Assembly: GCA_002356635.1 (NCBI GenBank)
Contig: CP023454.1
Span: 3,359,501-3,423,500 of the forward strand
Direction of reading: 5' to 3'
DNA: 64,000 bases
Source of the DNA: Rhodobacteraceae bacterium QY30
GTDB lineage: Bacteria; Pseudomonadota; Alphaproteobacteria; Rhodobacterales; Rhodobacteraceae
Shown here: in pieces, positions 12,142 through 22,871 of the stretch
Layout: every line of letters begins with the position of its first letter
Numbering within the stretch: position 1 is the first letter of the stretch
Notes under the pieces: model-generated
The model's input: the letters and a program-made list of their open reading frames with translations, nothing else
Told to the model about the DNA's origin: nothing
Databases searched by the model: none
Translations under genes and position numbers: made by a program

Positions 12142-13175
12142 GCCGTGCCCAACCGTTTGCCCACGCCATCCCGATCCTGAAGCGCGCGCCACCAGTCCTC
12201 GTGACTCAGGAACCAGTCGATGGTCTGTTCCAGCCCTTGATCCAGCGTGACCGAAGGCCGCCAACCCAGTTCCTCGCGGATCCGGCTCGGGTCGATGGCA
12301 TAGCGCTGGTCATGGCCGGGACGATCGGTGACGAAAGCGATCTGTTCGGCATATGGCTTGTTCCCCGGGCGCTTCGCATCAAGGATCGCGCAGATCTTCG
12401 TCACCAGCTCCAGGTTCGTCGCCTCGTTCTCGCCGCCGATGTTGTAGCTGCGGCCCAGCGCACCCTTCCGCACCACGGTCAACAGCGCATCCGCGTGGTC
12501 CTCTACGAACAGCCAATCGCGGATATTGTCGCCCTTGCCATAGATCGGGATCGGCGCGCCCGACAGCGCCTTCAGGATCACCACCGGGATCAGCTTTTCC
12601 GGAAAGTGATAGGGGCCGTAGTTGTTCGAACAGTTGGTCAGCACGACCGGCAGGCCATAGGTTTCGTGCCAGGCGCGCACCAGATGGTCTGACGCGGCCT
12701 TCGATGCCGAATAGGGGCTGCGCGGATCATAGGGCGTGTCTTCGGTGAACTTGCCCGTCGGCCCCAGGCTGCCAAAGACTTCGTCCGTCGAGATGTGGTG
12801 GAAACGAAAGCCTTCGGGCTTGCCCTTCGCCGTCCAGTAGGCCCGCGCGGCTTCCAGCATCGTGTAGGTGCCGTTGATGTTCGTCTCGATGAAGGCGGCC
12901 GGGCCGTCGATGGACCGGTCGACGTGGCTTTCGGCGGCCAGGTGCATGATCGCGTCCGGCTGGTGCCTCGACAGGATCGCATCAACGCGCGCGCGGTCGC
13001 AGATGTCCGCCTGTTCAAAGGCGTAAAGCGGGCTGTCCGACACCTCGGCCACGTTCGACAGGCTGCCTGCATAGGTCAGCTTGTCCAGATTGACGACCGC
13101 CGTCCCTTGCCGGACCGCGCGCCGCACCACCGCAGAACCGATAAAGCCTGCGCCACCTGTCACAAGTATTTTCAT
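12138..13175 (-). CDS. rfbB: dTDP-glucose 4,6-dehydratase RmlB
   Basis: 345 residues, an extended short-chain dehydrogenase. The NAD site GGAGFIG is at residues 7-13. The context [14 protein letters not shown] holds the Thr-Asp-Glu catalytic residues, and YSASK supplies Tyr and Lys. [12 protein letters not shown] and [14 protein letters not shown] are further dTDP-sugar signatures. It converts dTDP-glucose to dTDP-4-keto-6-deoxyglucose. It starts 2 bp from the rfbC stop and overlaps rfbD by 4 bp. Confidence 0.97.
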   Translation of the reverse strand: MKILVTGGAGFIGSAVVRRAVRQGTAVVNLDKLTYAGSLSNVAEVSDSPLYAFEQADICDRARVDAILSRHQPDAIMHLAAESHVDRSIDGPAAFIETNINGTYTMLEAARAYWTAKGKPEGFRFHHISTDEVFGSLGPTGKFTEDTPYDPRSPYSASKAASDHLVRAWHETYGLPVVLTNCSNNYGPYHFPEKLIPVVILKALSGAPIPIYGKGDNIRDWLFVEDHADALLTVVRKGALGRSYNIGGENEATNLELVTKICAILDAKRPGNKPYAEQIAFVTDRPGHDQRYAIDPSRIREELGWRPSVTLDQGLEQTIDWFLSHEDWWRALQDRDGVGKRLGTA

Positions 13176-13177
13176 GC

Positions 13178-13741
13178 CTAGCTGCCGTATTCGAAGGGTG
13201 TGGCGAAATTTTGAAACAGCGGCGCATTTCGGTCCTTGTCGGACAGAATCGCCGAAGCGGGATCCAGACCCCAGTCGATGCCAAGACTCGGGTCGTCGAA
13301 GCGCACGGCCCCGTCACAGTCGGGTGCATAGACGTCCGAACACTTGTACAGGACTTCGGTATCCGCCGCGCGCGTCACGAAGCCGTGCAGGAAACCGGCC
13401 GGAATCAGCAGTTGCCGCCCGTTCTCTGCCGTCAGCTCGACCCCGAACCATTGGCCATAGGTCGGCGAACCCTTCCGCACGTCGACCGCCACATCGAAGA
13501 TTGCGCCGCGGCCGCAGCGGACCAGCTTGGCCTGCGCATGGGGCGGACGCTGGTAATGCAGGCCGCGAACCGTCCCCGGGTCACGTGAATACGAATGGTT
13601 GTCCTGCACGAAGGGCGTTGTGATGCCCTGGGCTGCAAGCGTCTGGGCGTTCCAGACCTCGGAGAACCAGCCGCGCGCATCACCGAAGCGGCGCGGCGTC
13701 AGGATCAGGACACCGGAGAGGGGAGTTTCTTCGATCTGCAT
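13178..13741 (-). CDS. rfbC: dTDP-4-dehydrorhamnose 3,5-epimerase RmlC
   Basis: 187 residues with a cupin fold. DARGWFSE, the GLHYQ motif containing the catalytic His, the KLVRC strand and PAGFLHGF are all present. It epimerises C3 and C5 of dTDP-4-keto-6-deoxyglucose. It is the first gene of the rhamnose operon, and the promoter should lie in the 83 bp between it and recQ, although no clear element stands out there. Confidence 0.97.
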   Translation of the reverse strand: MQIEETPLSGVLILTPRRFGDARGWFSEVWNAQTLAAQGITTPFVQDNHSYSRDPGTVRGLHYQRPPHAQAKLVRCGRGAIFDVAVDVRKGSPTYGQWFGVELTAENGRQLLIPAGFLHGFVTRAADTEVLYKCSDVYAPDCDGAVRFDDPSLGIDWGLDPASAILSDKDRNAPLFQNFATPFEYGS

Positions 13742-13824
13742 GGCGGCCCTTCGAGAGAGTCAATCGCTCAGACCCTAGCCGTTTGGCGGCCCTGGGAAAA
13801 GGCCCGTCTAGCCGCGGCGCAGCA

Positions 13825-15873
<2,049 letters not shown>

Positions 15874-15948
15874 GGGAAGGTGCCCGCTGCTCTGTTGGTT
15901 GTGCCCTGTGTTTTTTCACGGGCGGGACAGCAGATCAATAGGTAGTGG

Positions 15949-16242
15949 TCAGTAACCGTAGAACCAGCCCTGATTGTTGATCAGCACCCGCTGCAGGATG
16001 ATGATCACGATGAACACCGCCATCGGCGCCAGGTCGAGGCCGGGGGTCGAGGGCAGGATGCGCCGGAAGGGGGCATAGATCGGCTCCAGCAATCGGCTGA
16101 GGCCATACCAGACCTGTGCGATCTGTGGCTGGCGCAGGTTCAGGACCTGGAAGTTGATCAGCCAGGACATGATGATCTGGACGATCATCACGAACCAAAG
16201 GATCTGAAGGATCAGCATCAGGGCGTCGAACAGCGACTGCAT
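15949..16242 (-). CDS. YggT family membrane protein
   Basis: 97 residues from the ATG at 16242, which has GGAG 8 nt upstream; a longer frame from 16281 lacks this. There are two hydrophobic segments (about 5-27 and 70-90) separated by a loop with LNLRQP and EPIYAPFRRILPS, the YggT family pattern. These small inner-membrane proteins are often encoded near genes for envelope growth or cell division, but the molecular role is not settled. It lies between recQ and a divergent thioesterase gene. Confidence 0.9.
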   Translation of the reverse strand: MQSLFDALMLILQILWFVMIVQIIMSWLINFQVLNLRQPQIAQVWYGLSRLLEPIYAPFRRILPSTPGLDLAPMAVFIVIIILQRVLINNQGWFYGY

Positions 16243-16385
16243 CGGCAACTCCGGGAATGGTTGCGCCTCACCTAAGCGCAAGCGGGGCGCGGATCAATGG
16301 CGCCGGTCGCTTTCAACGCAACGTCCGCCGTTGACCCGGAGCGCCCCCCGCTCTAGCCCCGTGACGAGCGACCGAAGGAGAGCCG

Positions 16386-16928
16386 ATGTATCCGTTCCTG
16401 CGCCTTGCCAAGGTGGTGTTCCAGAATCGCCGCGCCGGGCCCTTGCCGATCCTTGGAACTCACGTTTCCCACCACATCTGCTGGCCCTGGGACATCGACC
16501 CCTGGATGGAGCTCAACAACGGTCGCACCCTGACGTTGTTCGACATGGGTCGCATTCCGCTGGCGCTGCGCACCGGCATCACGAAGGTGCTGCATGAAAA
16601 GGGCTGGGGCATTGCCGTCGCGGGTGCAACGATCCGCTACCGCAGGCGCATCCAGATGTTCGACCGGCTGGAAATGCGCACCCGCTGCATCGGCTGGGAC
16701 GATCGCTTCATCTACATGGAGCAGTCGCTTTGGAAAAAAGGCGAATGCACCACGCATTTCCTTATGCGTGGCGCGGTCACGGCGTCGCGCAAGGGGATCA
16801 TCCCTCCGGCCGAGTTGCTGGCGGCGATGGGCCTGCCCGCCGAAAGCCCCGCCTTCCCGGAGTGGGTGCACACCTGGGCCGAAGCCGAACGCCAGCGCCC
16901 CTGGCCGCCCGAGATGCCCGCCGGTTGA
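16386..16928 (+). CDS. acyl-CoA thioesterase-like hotdog-fold protein
   Basis: 180 residues with AAGGAG 5 nt before the ATG. The N-terminal DIDPWMELNNGRTLTLFD stretch matches the D-x-x-x-H/N-x-N region of 4HBT-type hotdog thioesterases. A central strand-rich part with IRYRRRIQMFDRLEMRT is typical of the THEM6/YbgC-like branch. Probable role is hydrolysis of acyl-CoA thioesters in the cytoplasm; the substrate is unknown. Residue Asn replaces the His often seen in the LNNGRY-type active site, as in the THEM6 group. Confidence 0.8.
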   Translation: MYPFLRLAKVVFQNRRAGPLPILGTHVSHHICWPWDIDPWMELNNGRTLTLFDMGRIPLALRTGITKVLHEKGWGIAVAGATIRYRRRIQMFDRLEMRTRCIGWDDRFIYMEQSLWKKGECTTHFLMRGAVTASRKGIIPPAELLAAMGLPAESPAFPEWVHTWAEAERQRPWPPEMPAG

Positions 16929-17019
16929 ACCGATGCCCCTAATGTCGCCCCCGGCTTGCGCGTGGGGATGAAATCGGGCTTGATCCGCCGCAACGCGGCA
17001 AGGCCCAGGGGGACAGGAC

Positions 17020-18390
17020 ATGGCGGGTTCGGCCCGGAAGCGCATCTGGGGGTGGTTCTTCTTCGATTGGGCAAGCCAACCCTACAGCACCCTGCTGCTG
17101 ACCTTCATCTTCGCCCCCTACTTCTCCGAGGTGGCCCGCGCCCATTTCGCGTCCCAGGGCCTGTCCGCCGAAGCCGCGGGCGCGGCGGCCCAATCCTACT
17201 GGGGGTTCGGCCAGACCGTTGCGGGCGTGACCATCGCGCTTCTGGCGCCGATCCTGGGCGCCATCGCCGATGGTTCGGGGCGCCGGATGGTCTGGATCTG
17301 GCTGTTCTCGGCCTGCTACGTCGTGGGCGCCTTCGGCCTGTGGTTCCTGATTCCGGGGGCGGGCAACCTGCAATGGGCGATGCTCTCGTTCGGCCTCGGC
17401 CTCGTGGGGATGGAGTTCGCCACCATCTTCACCAACGCCCTCATGCCCGGCCTGGCCCGGGAAGAGGAACTGGGCCGCATTTCGGGGTCGGGCTTCGCCT
17501 TTGGCTACACGGGCGGCATCCTGTCCCTGGTGCTGATGCTGCTGGTGCTTGCCGAAAGCGGCGCGACGGGAAAGACGCTGGCGGGGCTGCCGCCGGCCTT
17601 TGGCCTGCTGGACCCGGACCTGCGCGAAGGAACCCGCACGGTCGGTCCCTTCGTGGCCATCTGGTACATGGTCTTCATGGTGCCCTTCTTCCTTTGGGTG
17701 AAGGAACCGCGGTTCACCGGAACGAAACTGGGCCTTCGCGCGTCGCTTCTTGACTTGGGGCACCTGCTTCGCAGCCTGCCGCGCCGGCCCAGCCTGTTCG
17801 CCTATCTGGCCTCGTCGATGTTCTACCGCGATGCGCTGAACGCGCTTTATGCCTTCGGAGGCGTCTATGCGAGCGGCGTTCTGGGCTGGAGCGTCACGCG
17901 AATCGGTCTTTTCGGCATCATCGGCGCGGTTGCCGCAGCACTGGCGACCTGGCTTGCAGGCAGGATCGACAGCGCGCGGGGACCGAAGCCGGTGATCATC
18001 TGGTCGGCCATCGTTCTGATCGCGGTCTGTGGGGTCATCGTCGGGATGTCGCGCGAGGATCTGTTCGGCTTCGCCTTCGCCCCCGGCTCGGCGATGCCGG
18101 ATTACATCTTCTACGTCTGCGGGGCGCTGATCGGGGCGGCAGGCGGCACCATCCAGTCCTCGTCGCGCACGCTCATGGTCTTTCACACCACCCCGGATCG
18201 CGCGACCGAGGCGTTCGGCCTGTACGCCCTGTCCGGCAAGGCCACGGCCTTCATCGCACCCGCGCTGATCACCGCGGCCACGGTCGCCAGCGGCAGTCAG
18301 CGGATCGGGATCGCGCCGCTGATCGGACTCTTCATCCTGGCGCTGATCCTGCTAATCTGGGTCAAACCCAAAGGCGAGAGACAGGCATGA
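17020..18390 (+). CDS. MFS transporter, UMF1/Atg22-like
   Basis: 456 residues with about 12 membrane segments. The opening WGWFFFDWASQPYSTLLLTFIFAPYF is the hallmark of the UMF1 (Atg22-related) family, and PILGAIADGSGRRM is its motif A equivalent. Related eukaryotic Atg22 exports amino acids from vacuoles; bacterial substrates are unknown. A GGGGGACAGG ribosome site precedes the start. The stop overlaps the mepA ATG (ATGA), so the two are coupled, which may link the transporter to recycling of wall or peptide products. Confidence 0.9.
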   Translation: MAGSARKRIWGWFFFDWASQPYSTLLLTFIFAPYFSEVARAHFASQGLSAEAAGAAAQSYWGFGQTVAGVTIALLAPILGAIADGSGRRMVWIWLFSACYVVGAFGLWFLIPGAGNLQWAMLSFGLGLVGMEFATIFTNALMPGLAREEELGRISGSGFAFGYTGGILSLVLMLLVLAESGATGKTLAGLPPAFGLLDPDLREGTRTVGPFVAIWYMVFMVPFFLWVKEPRFTGTKLGLRASLLDLGHLLRSLPRRPSLFAYLASSMFYRDALNALYAFGGVYASGVLGWSVTRIGLFGIIGAVAAALATWLAGRIDSARGPKPVIIWSAIVLIAVCGVIVGMSREDLFGFAFAPGSAMPDYIFYVCGALIGAAGGTIQSSSRTLMVFHTTPDRATEAFGLYALSGKATAFIAPALITAATVASGSQRIGIAPLIGLFILALILLIWVKPKGERQA

Positions 18391-19289
18391 AGCGCATCAT
18401 CGGGGCGGTTGCGGCACTGGTTCTGGCAGTGACCCTGCCGCTGGAGACACGGGCTGAACCGCTGGCCAACCAGCTGTTCGGCGCCAAGCGAAGCGCCTCG
18501 CAGCAAGCGTCCCAGGCCATCGGCACCTATGCGCGCGGTTGCGGCGCAGGAATGGTGCAACTGCCCGAGTCCGGCCCCACCTGGCAGGTCATGCGCCTGT
18601 CGCGGAACCGCAACTGGGGCCAGCCGGAACTGGTGCAATACCTGGTCGACCTGTCGCAGAAGGCCCGCGCCGCCGGCTGGCGCGGCATCTATGTGGGTGA
18701 CATGAGCCAGCCGCGCGGCGGCCCCATGACCTCGGGCCACGCCAGCCACCAGATCGGACTGGATGCCGACATCTGGATGCTGCCGCCCTCATCGCTGCAA
18801 TTGTCGCCGGGGCAACGCGAACAGATCAGCTCGATCTCGATCCGGACCGAGGACCAGACCCGCATCAATGGCAACTGGTCCAGGTCGCACATGGCGCTGA
18901 TCCGCCTGGCGGCGATGGACCCACGCGTGGACCGGGTCTTCGTCGCCGCCGCCGCCAAGATCGCCATGTGCAACGCAGCCGGCCGGAAGGATCGGGCCTG
19001 GCTTCAGAAGGTGCGCCCGATCCAGGGGCACAACTACCACTTCCACGTCCGCCTGAAATGCCCGCCGGGGTCGGCCCTTTGCAAGGCACAAGGCCAAAGC
19101 GTGGAAGAGCTGTCGAAGGGCGGCGATGGCTGCGACGAAACCCTGACCTGGTGGGTGACGACCTACCTGGAGGAGTTGCGCAATCCGCCGAAAAGGACCA
19201 AACCGGCTGGACCGCGGCCCAAGACACCGCGAGAGTTCACCCTTTCGGACCTGCCCAAGCAATGCGCCTCCGTTCTCGCCTCGGACTGA
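18387..19289 (+). CDS. mepA: penicillin-insensitive murein endopeptidase MepA
   Basis: 300 residues. A signal peptide (residues 1-23, ending TRAEP) directs it to the periplasm. The LAS metallopeptidase zinc motif SGHASHQIGLDADIW and the second motif GHNYHFHVRL are complete. Conserved cysteines occur in GCGAGM, MCNAAG, LKCPPGSALCK and DGCDE. It cleaves the D-Ala-meso-DAP cross-bridge of peptidoglycan. It overlaps the MFS stop by 4 bp, and the following esterase-like gene starts 28 bp before its stop. Confidence 0.95.
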   Translation: MKRIIGAVAALVLAVTLPLETRAEPLANQLFGAKRSASQQASQAIGTYARGCGAGMVQLPESGPTWQVMRLSRNRNWGQPELVQYLVDLSQKARAAGWRGIYVGDMSQPRGGPMTSGHASHQIGLDADIWMLPPSSLQLSPGQREQISSISIRTEDQTRINGNWSRSHMALIRLAAMDPRVDRVFVAAAAKIAMCNAAGRKDRAWLQKVRPIQGHNYHFHVRLKCPPGSALCKAQGQSVEELSKGGDGCDETLTWWVTTYLEELRNPPKRTKPAGPRPKTPREFTLSDLPKQCASVLASD

Positions 19290-20191
19290 TCGCCGGTTTC
19301 GCACTGGGACTTTTGCCGTTCTTCGTTCCGTCGCATGTTCCGGCGCTGTCGCGGTCGGTCGCGCCCAGGGCGCAGGTGCAGGGCGTGTTCCACTGGACCA
19401 AGGATGATCCCGATTTCGGCGGCCTGTCGGGGTTTGACCTTGGTCCCGACGGCCGCCATTTCCGGGCCGTCACCGACCGGGGCCATACCGTCACGGGCAC
19501 GCTGACCCGGGATGCGGAAGGCCATGTCACCGGCGCGCCCAGCGGCCCGATGACGGCGCTGCGCAACGCCAGGGGCAAGCCGGTGAAGGGCAAGGAACTG
19601 GATGCCGAAGGTCTGGCGCTGGGGCCCGGGGACAGCTTTTTCGTGTCGTATGAGCTTGACCATCGCATCGTGCTTTATCCCGACGTGGACCGCCCCGCCG
19701 CGCTGTGGTCCGGTCCGATCGCACGGGATCTGAACACGCTCTACATCAACGAAGGCGTCGAGGCGCTGGCGCGGAATGAGGCAGGCGATCTTTACGCGAT
19801 CACCGAACGCTCGCTGGCGCCCGGAACCGGCCAGTACCCGGTGCTTCGGTGCCGGAATGGCCAGTGGACCATCCCGTTCCACATCCGCAAGGACGGCAAC
19901 TGGATGGTGACAGGCGCCGACTTCGGCCCCGACGGCCGCCTTTATGTGCTTGAGCGGGACTTCTGGGGCTTTGTCGGCTTCAAGACCCGCATCCGCCGCT
20001 TCGTGATCGACGGGGACAGCATCGGGCAGGAACAGATCCTGTTCAGCAGTCTGGCCGGGCAGTTTGAAAATCTGGAAGGCCTGGCCGCCTGGACGGGTCC
20101 GGATGGCGCCATCTGGCTGACCGCGGTGTCGGACGACAACTTCAGCCCGTTCCAGAAGACCACGCTGGTCGATTTTCGCGTCACGGAATGA
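19262..20191 (+). CDS. esterase-like activity of phytase family protein, exported (copy 1)
   Basis: 309 residues from the ATG at 19262, overlapping the mepA end by 28 bp. An N-terminal hydrophobic signal (LGLIAGFALGLLPFF) is followed by a six-bladed-propeller-like domain. Motifs include DFGGLSG, INEGVEALA, GPDGRLYVLER, FKTRIRRF, ENLEGLAAW and VSDDNF near the C-terminus. The family (phytase-like esterases) is predicted to hydrolyse phosphoesters or other esters in the periplasm; no substrate is known. A diverged second copy lies at 27196-28080 in the polysaccharide region. Confidence 0.85.
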   Translation: MRLRSRLGLIAGFALGLLPFFVPSHVPALSRSVAPRAQVQGVFHWTKDDPDFGGLSGFDLGPDGRHFRAVTDRGHTVTGTLTRDAEGHVTGAPSGPMTALRNARGKPVKGKELDAEGLALGPGDSFFVSYELDHRIVLYPDVDRPAALWSGPIARDLNTLYINEGVEALARNEAGDLYAITERSLAPGTGQYPVLRCRNGQWTIPFHIRKDGNWMVTGADFGPDGRLYVLERDFWGFVGFKTRIRRFVIDGDSIGQEQILFSSLAGQFENLEGLAAWTGPDGAIWLTAVSDDNFSPFQKTTLVDFRVTE

Positions 20192-20283
20192 CTTGACCGG
20201 ACAGGGCACAAGGGCGTAAGGCCCGCCCGTTCCGGCGCTGGCCGGGCCAAGTCTCCGCGACCTTGTCAAAACGGAATCAGATC

Positions 20284-20901
20284 ATGCGTCTTCTGCCCGG
20301 CATCCTTGCCATGGCCACGATTGTCGTGGCGTCGAACATCCTTGTGCAGCACCTTTTCGGCCAATGGCTGACCTGGGGCGCCTTCACCTACCCCTTCTCG
20401 TTCCTTGTGACCGACCTGACCAACCGCTTCCAGGGCCCGCGCGCCGCGCGCAAGGTCGTGGTGACGGGGTTTGTCGTCGGGGTGATCTGTTCGCTGATCG
20501 GGTCGCAGATCATGGGCGAATTCGGCCCCCTGGTCAGCTTCCGCGTGGCGCTGGGATCGGGACTGGCCTTCCTGGCCGCACAACTGACCGACATCTCGGT
20601 CTTCAACCGCTTCCGTGCCCAGTTCTGGTGGCGCGCACCGCTGTTCGCGACGCTGGCCGGGTCCATCCTTGATACGGCGGTGTTCTTCACCACCGCCTTC
20701 TCCGACAGCCTGCGCTTCCTCGAACCCGCCAACGACGTGACTTGGGCCAACGAGGCGCTGCCGCTTCTGGGGTCCGGACCGATCCTGCCGCTCTGGATCT
20801 CGCTCGCCACGGCGGATTTGCTGGTGAAACTGACCATCGCCGCCGTAGCACTTGTGCCATATCGCGTGGCCATCGCTAGATGGGCGGCGCAGCGCGCATA
20901 A
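20284..20901 (+). CDS. queuosine precursor transporter (YhhQ/VUT family)
   Basis: 205 residues from the ATG at 20284; a TTG at 20263 would add seven residues. There are about six membrane segments, with the family motif AFTYPFSFLVTDLTNRFQGPRAARKVV and AAQLTDISVFNRFR. YhhQ proteins import queuine-pathway precursors such as preQ0/preQ1 for tRNA modification. I see no preQ1 riboswitch in front. It is followed at once by the promoter-like and leader region of arfB. Confidence 0.9.
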   Translation: MRLLPGILAMATIVVASNILVQHLFGQWLTWGAFTYPFSFLVTDLTNRFQGPRAARKVVVTGFVVGVICSLIGSQIMGEFGPLVSFRVALGSGLAFLAAQLTDISVFNRFRAQFWWRAPLFATLAGSILDTAVFFTTAFSDSLRFLEPANDVTWANEALPLLGSGPILPLWISLATADLLVKLTIAAVALVPYRVAIARWAAQRA

Positions 20902-20908
20902 AAACCTT

Positions 20909-20942
20909 TTGACAAACGCCAAAACTGTGCCAGCCTTCTAGT
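20909..20942 (+). promoter_or_regulatory. candidate promoter of the arfB leader
   Basis: TTGACA at 20909-20914 is a perfect -35 box. The -10 side is weak (TTCTAG at 20936-20941, spacer longer than ideal). It sits just upstream of the leader peptide and overlaps nothing coding. Confidence 0.35.
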
Positions 20943-20972
20943 AACGGCAACACAGCGAAAGGAGGTGGTCCA

Positions 20973-21029
20973 GTGTCGAGAGTGATATTGGAGAGAGGTG
21001 TCGGGACAGTCATGGAGGCCGTGGCCTGA
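20973..21029 (+). CDS. 18-residue leader peptide with near-perfect anti-SD complement
   Basis: A GTG-started mini-gene reads MSRVILERGVGTVMEAVA and stops at 21027-21029. Bases 20958-20971, AAAGGAGGTGGTCC, can pair with all 14 bases of a standard alphaproteobacterial 16S 3' tail, one of them as a G-U wobble. This is far beyond a normal Shine-Dalgarno, and it implies very strong ribosome loading or strong ribosome holding. It is followed by two mutually exclusive hairpins and a terminator before arfB, so a leader-peptide role in attenuation is the simplest reading. No function is known to me. Confidence 0.5.
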   Translation: MSRVILERGVGTVMEAVA

Positions 21030-21100
21030 GGGCAACCCCGAGGGCTTTAATCCTTGACTGGGCCTCGCCGGCTCGCTGAGATCGAACTGGCACCCTAACT

Positions 21101-21128
21101 GGCCCATCTCCGTAGATCTCGGAGGGCC
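21101..21128 (+). promoter_or_regulatory. candidate antiterminator hairpin before arfB
   Basis: GGCC (21101-21104) can pair with GGCC (21125-21128), and CTCCG (21108-21112) with CGGAG (21120-21124), around a 7-nt loop. This uses bases 21123-21128 that are also the 5' arm of the downstream terminator, so the two structures exclude each other. Confidence 0.4.
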
Positions 21129-21156
21129 GCCTGTATAGGCGGCCCTTTCCGTTTTC
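21123..21156 (+). terminator. intrinsic terminator between leader peptide and arfB
   Basis: A 9-bp stem AGGGCCGCC/GGCGGCCCT (21123-21131 with 21138-21146) has a T-rich tail. It lies 26 bp upstream of the arfB start. Confidence 0.75.
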
Positions 21157-21181
21157 CGGTGGCTGCACTAGGCTTTGGCAC

Positions 21182-21601
21182 ATGCTGTGGATCAACGATC
21201 ATCTGTCGATTGCCGACTGGGAACTGACGGAAAACTTCACGCGGTCGCAGGGGCCGGGCGGGCAGAACGTCAACAAGGTTGAAACTGCGGTCGAACTGCG
21301 GTTCGAGGCCGAGCGCAGTCCGCATCTGGCCCCTCCGGTGAAGGCGCGGCTGAAGCGGCTGGCAGGACGGCGCTGGACAGCAGATGGTGCGGTTCTGATC
21401 CGGGCCGAAGAAACCCGCAGCCAGGCGCGCAACCGCGAACTGGCGCGCGAACGGCTGGTCGAGCTGATCCGGGCGGCGCTTGTCGCGCCGAAACGGCGTG
21501 TGGCCACCAAACCGACATTGGGCAGCCAGCGTCGGCGCGTGGCGGCAAAGTTGCAGCGCGGCGAGATCAAGGCCCTGCGCGGAAAGGTCGAGGATGAATA
21601 G
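21182..21601 (+). CDS. arfB: alternative ribosome-rescue peptidyl-tRNA hydrolase ArfB
   Basis: 139 residues. The GGQ motif (residues 26-28, SQGPGGQNVNK) catalyses peptidyl-tRNA hydrolysis. The long basic C-terminal tail, with KRRVATKPT and SQRRRVAAKLQRGEIK, inserts in the empty mRNA channel of ribosomes stalled on truncated messages. It lacks the codon-recognition domains of RF1/RF2. An attenuator-like leader precedes it. The next gene starts at 21594, inside its last codons, so it is coupled to an aminotransferase with no obvious functional link. Confidence 0.95.
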   Translation: MLWINDHLSIADWELTENFTRSQGPGGQNVNKVETAVELRFEAERSPHLAPPVKARLKRLAGRRWTADGAVLIRAEETRSQARNRELARERLVELIRAALVAPKRRVATKPTLGSQRRRVAAKLQRGEIKALRGKVEDE

Positions 21602-22871
21602 CAAGACGGCGGAACTTCTGGCGCGGCGTGAACGCCTTCTGGGGCCGAATGTGCCGACCTTCTACGAAGACCCGGTGCACCTGGTCCGGGGCGAAGGCGT
21701 CTGGTTGTGGGATGCGGACGGGCGGCGGTATCTGGATTGCTACAACAACGTGCCGCATGTCGGTCATTGCCACCCGAAGGTGGTCGAGGCCATTGCGCGG
21801 CAATCCGCGATCCTGAATACCCACACCCGCTACCTGCACGAAGGCATCCTGGATTATGCCGAACGGCTGACCGGCAAGCTGGGCCACGACCTGCGGCAGA
21901 TCATCATGGTCTGCACAGGGTCCGAAGCGAACGACATCGCGCTGCGGATGGCGCAGGCGGTGACGGGCAAGACCGGCTATATCGCCACCGACAACACTTA
22001 TCATGGCAACACCACCGCCGTCGCGCACCTGTCCACCAGGCGTCCGCCGATCGGCGGCTGGCCCTCGAACATCCGCCGCGTTCCGGCCCCCGATGCCCTT
22101 GCCCCGCTGGGCGGCAGCGTTGAAGCCCAGCCGCAGGCCTTTGCCGACAACGTCGCCCGCGCCATTGCCGAGCTGGAAGCGGCGGGCCACGGCTTTGCCG
22201 GACTGATGCTGTGCCCGATCTTCGCAAACGAAGGAATCGTGCCGGGCGTGGCCCCCGGTTTCCTTGACCCAACGGTCGAGGTGATCCGCAAGGCGGGTGG
22301 GCTGATCCTGTGTGACGAGGTGCAGCCGGGCTTCGGCCGCGTCGGCAGTCATTGGTGGGGCCACGAATGGCTGGGCTTCGCGCCCGATGTCGTGACCATG
22401 GGCAAGCCGATGGGCAATGGCCACCCGGTGGCGGCTGTGGTCGCAAGGCCCGATGTGATGGCCGCCTTCCGCGAAGGTTTTGGCTATTTCAACACCTTTG
22501 GCGGCAATCCGGTGGCTTGCGCCGCCGCAATGGCGGTGCTGGACGTGATCGAGGAGGAAGACCTGATCGCCAACGCCCGCAACATGGGCGCAGTGGTGCT
22601 GGAGGGCCTGCGCAATATCCACCATCCGTTGATCCATGATGCACGCGGCGCCGGACTGTTCTTCGGCATTGAACTGGCACGCGACGGCAAGCCCGCCCCC
22701 GATGTGGCAGGAAGGGTGGTAGAACGGATGCGCGAGGAAGGTATCCTCATGGGTCGCGGCGGGCGCGAACAGCACATTCTGAAGATCCGACCGCCGATGG
22801 TCTTTGACCAAAGCCACGCCGGCCTGCTGATCGGCACATTGCAGCGCGTGCTGGCCGAGGTGCCCGCATGA
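21594..22871 (+). CDS. class III PLP-dependent aminotransferase/phospho-lyase-like enzyme
   Basis: 425 residues from the ATG at 21594 with GGAAAGG upstream. PLP-binding Lys271 sits in TMGKPMGNGHP and Asp241 in DEVQPGFGR; GSEAND (109-114) binds the phosphate. The sequence follows the AGXT2L branch (alanine-glyoxylate aminotransferase 2-like, ethanolamine-phosphate and 5-phosphohydroxylysine phospho-lyases). The 4-bp overlap with an APH-type kinase gene suggests the pair phosphorylates an amino alcohol and then eliminates phosphate, as in hydroxylysine or ethanolamine breakdown. A plain transaminase is the alternative. Confidence 0.85.
   Translation: MNSKTAELLARRERLLGPNVPTFYEDPVHLVRGEGVWLWDADGRRYLDCYNNVPHVGHCHPKVVEAIARQSAILNTHTRYLHEGILDYAERLTGKLGHDLRQIIMVCTGSEANDIALRMAQAVTGKTGYIATDNTYHGNTTAVAHLSTRRPPIGGWPSNIRRVPAPDALAPLGGSVEAQPQAFADNVARAIAELEAAGHGFAGLMLCPIFANEGIVPGVAPGFLDPTVEVIRKAGGLILCDEVQPGFGRVGSHWWGHEWLGFAPDVVTMGKPMGNGHPVAAVVARPDVMAAFREGFGYFNTFGGNPVACAAAMAVLDVIEEEDLIANARNMGAVVLEGLRNIHHPLIHDARGAGLFFGIELARDGKPAPDVAGRVVERMREEGILMGRGGREQHILKIRPPMVFDQSHAGLLIGTLQRVLAEVPA

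Noticed and set aside
20192-20283. Possible preQ1 riboswitch before the queuosine transporter
   Set aside because: No preQ1-type stem-loop with an A-rich tail was seen; only GC-rich sequence.
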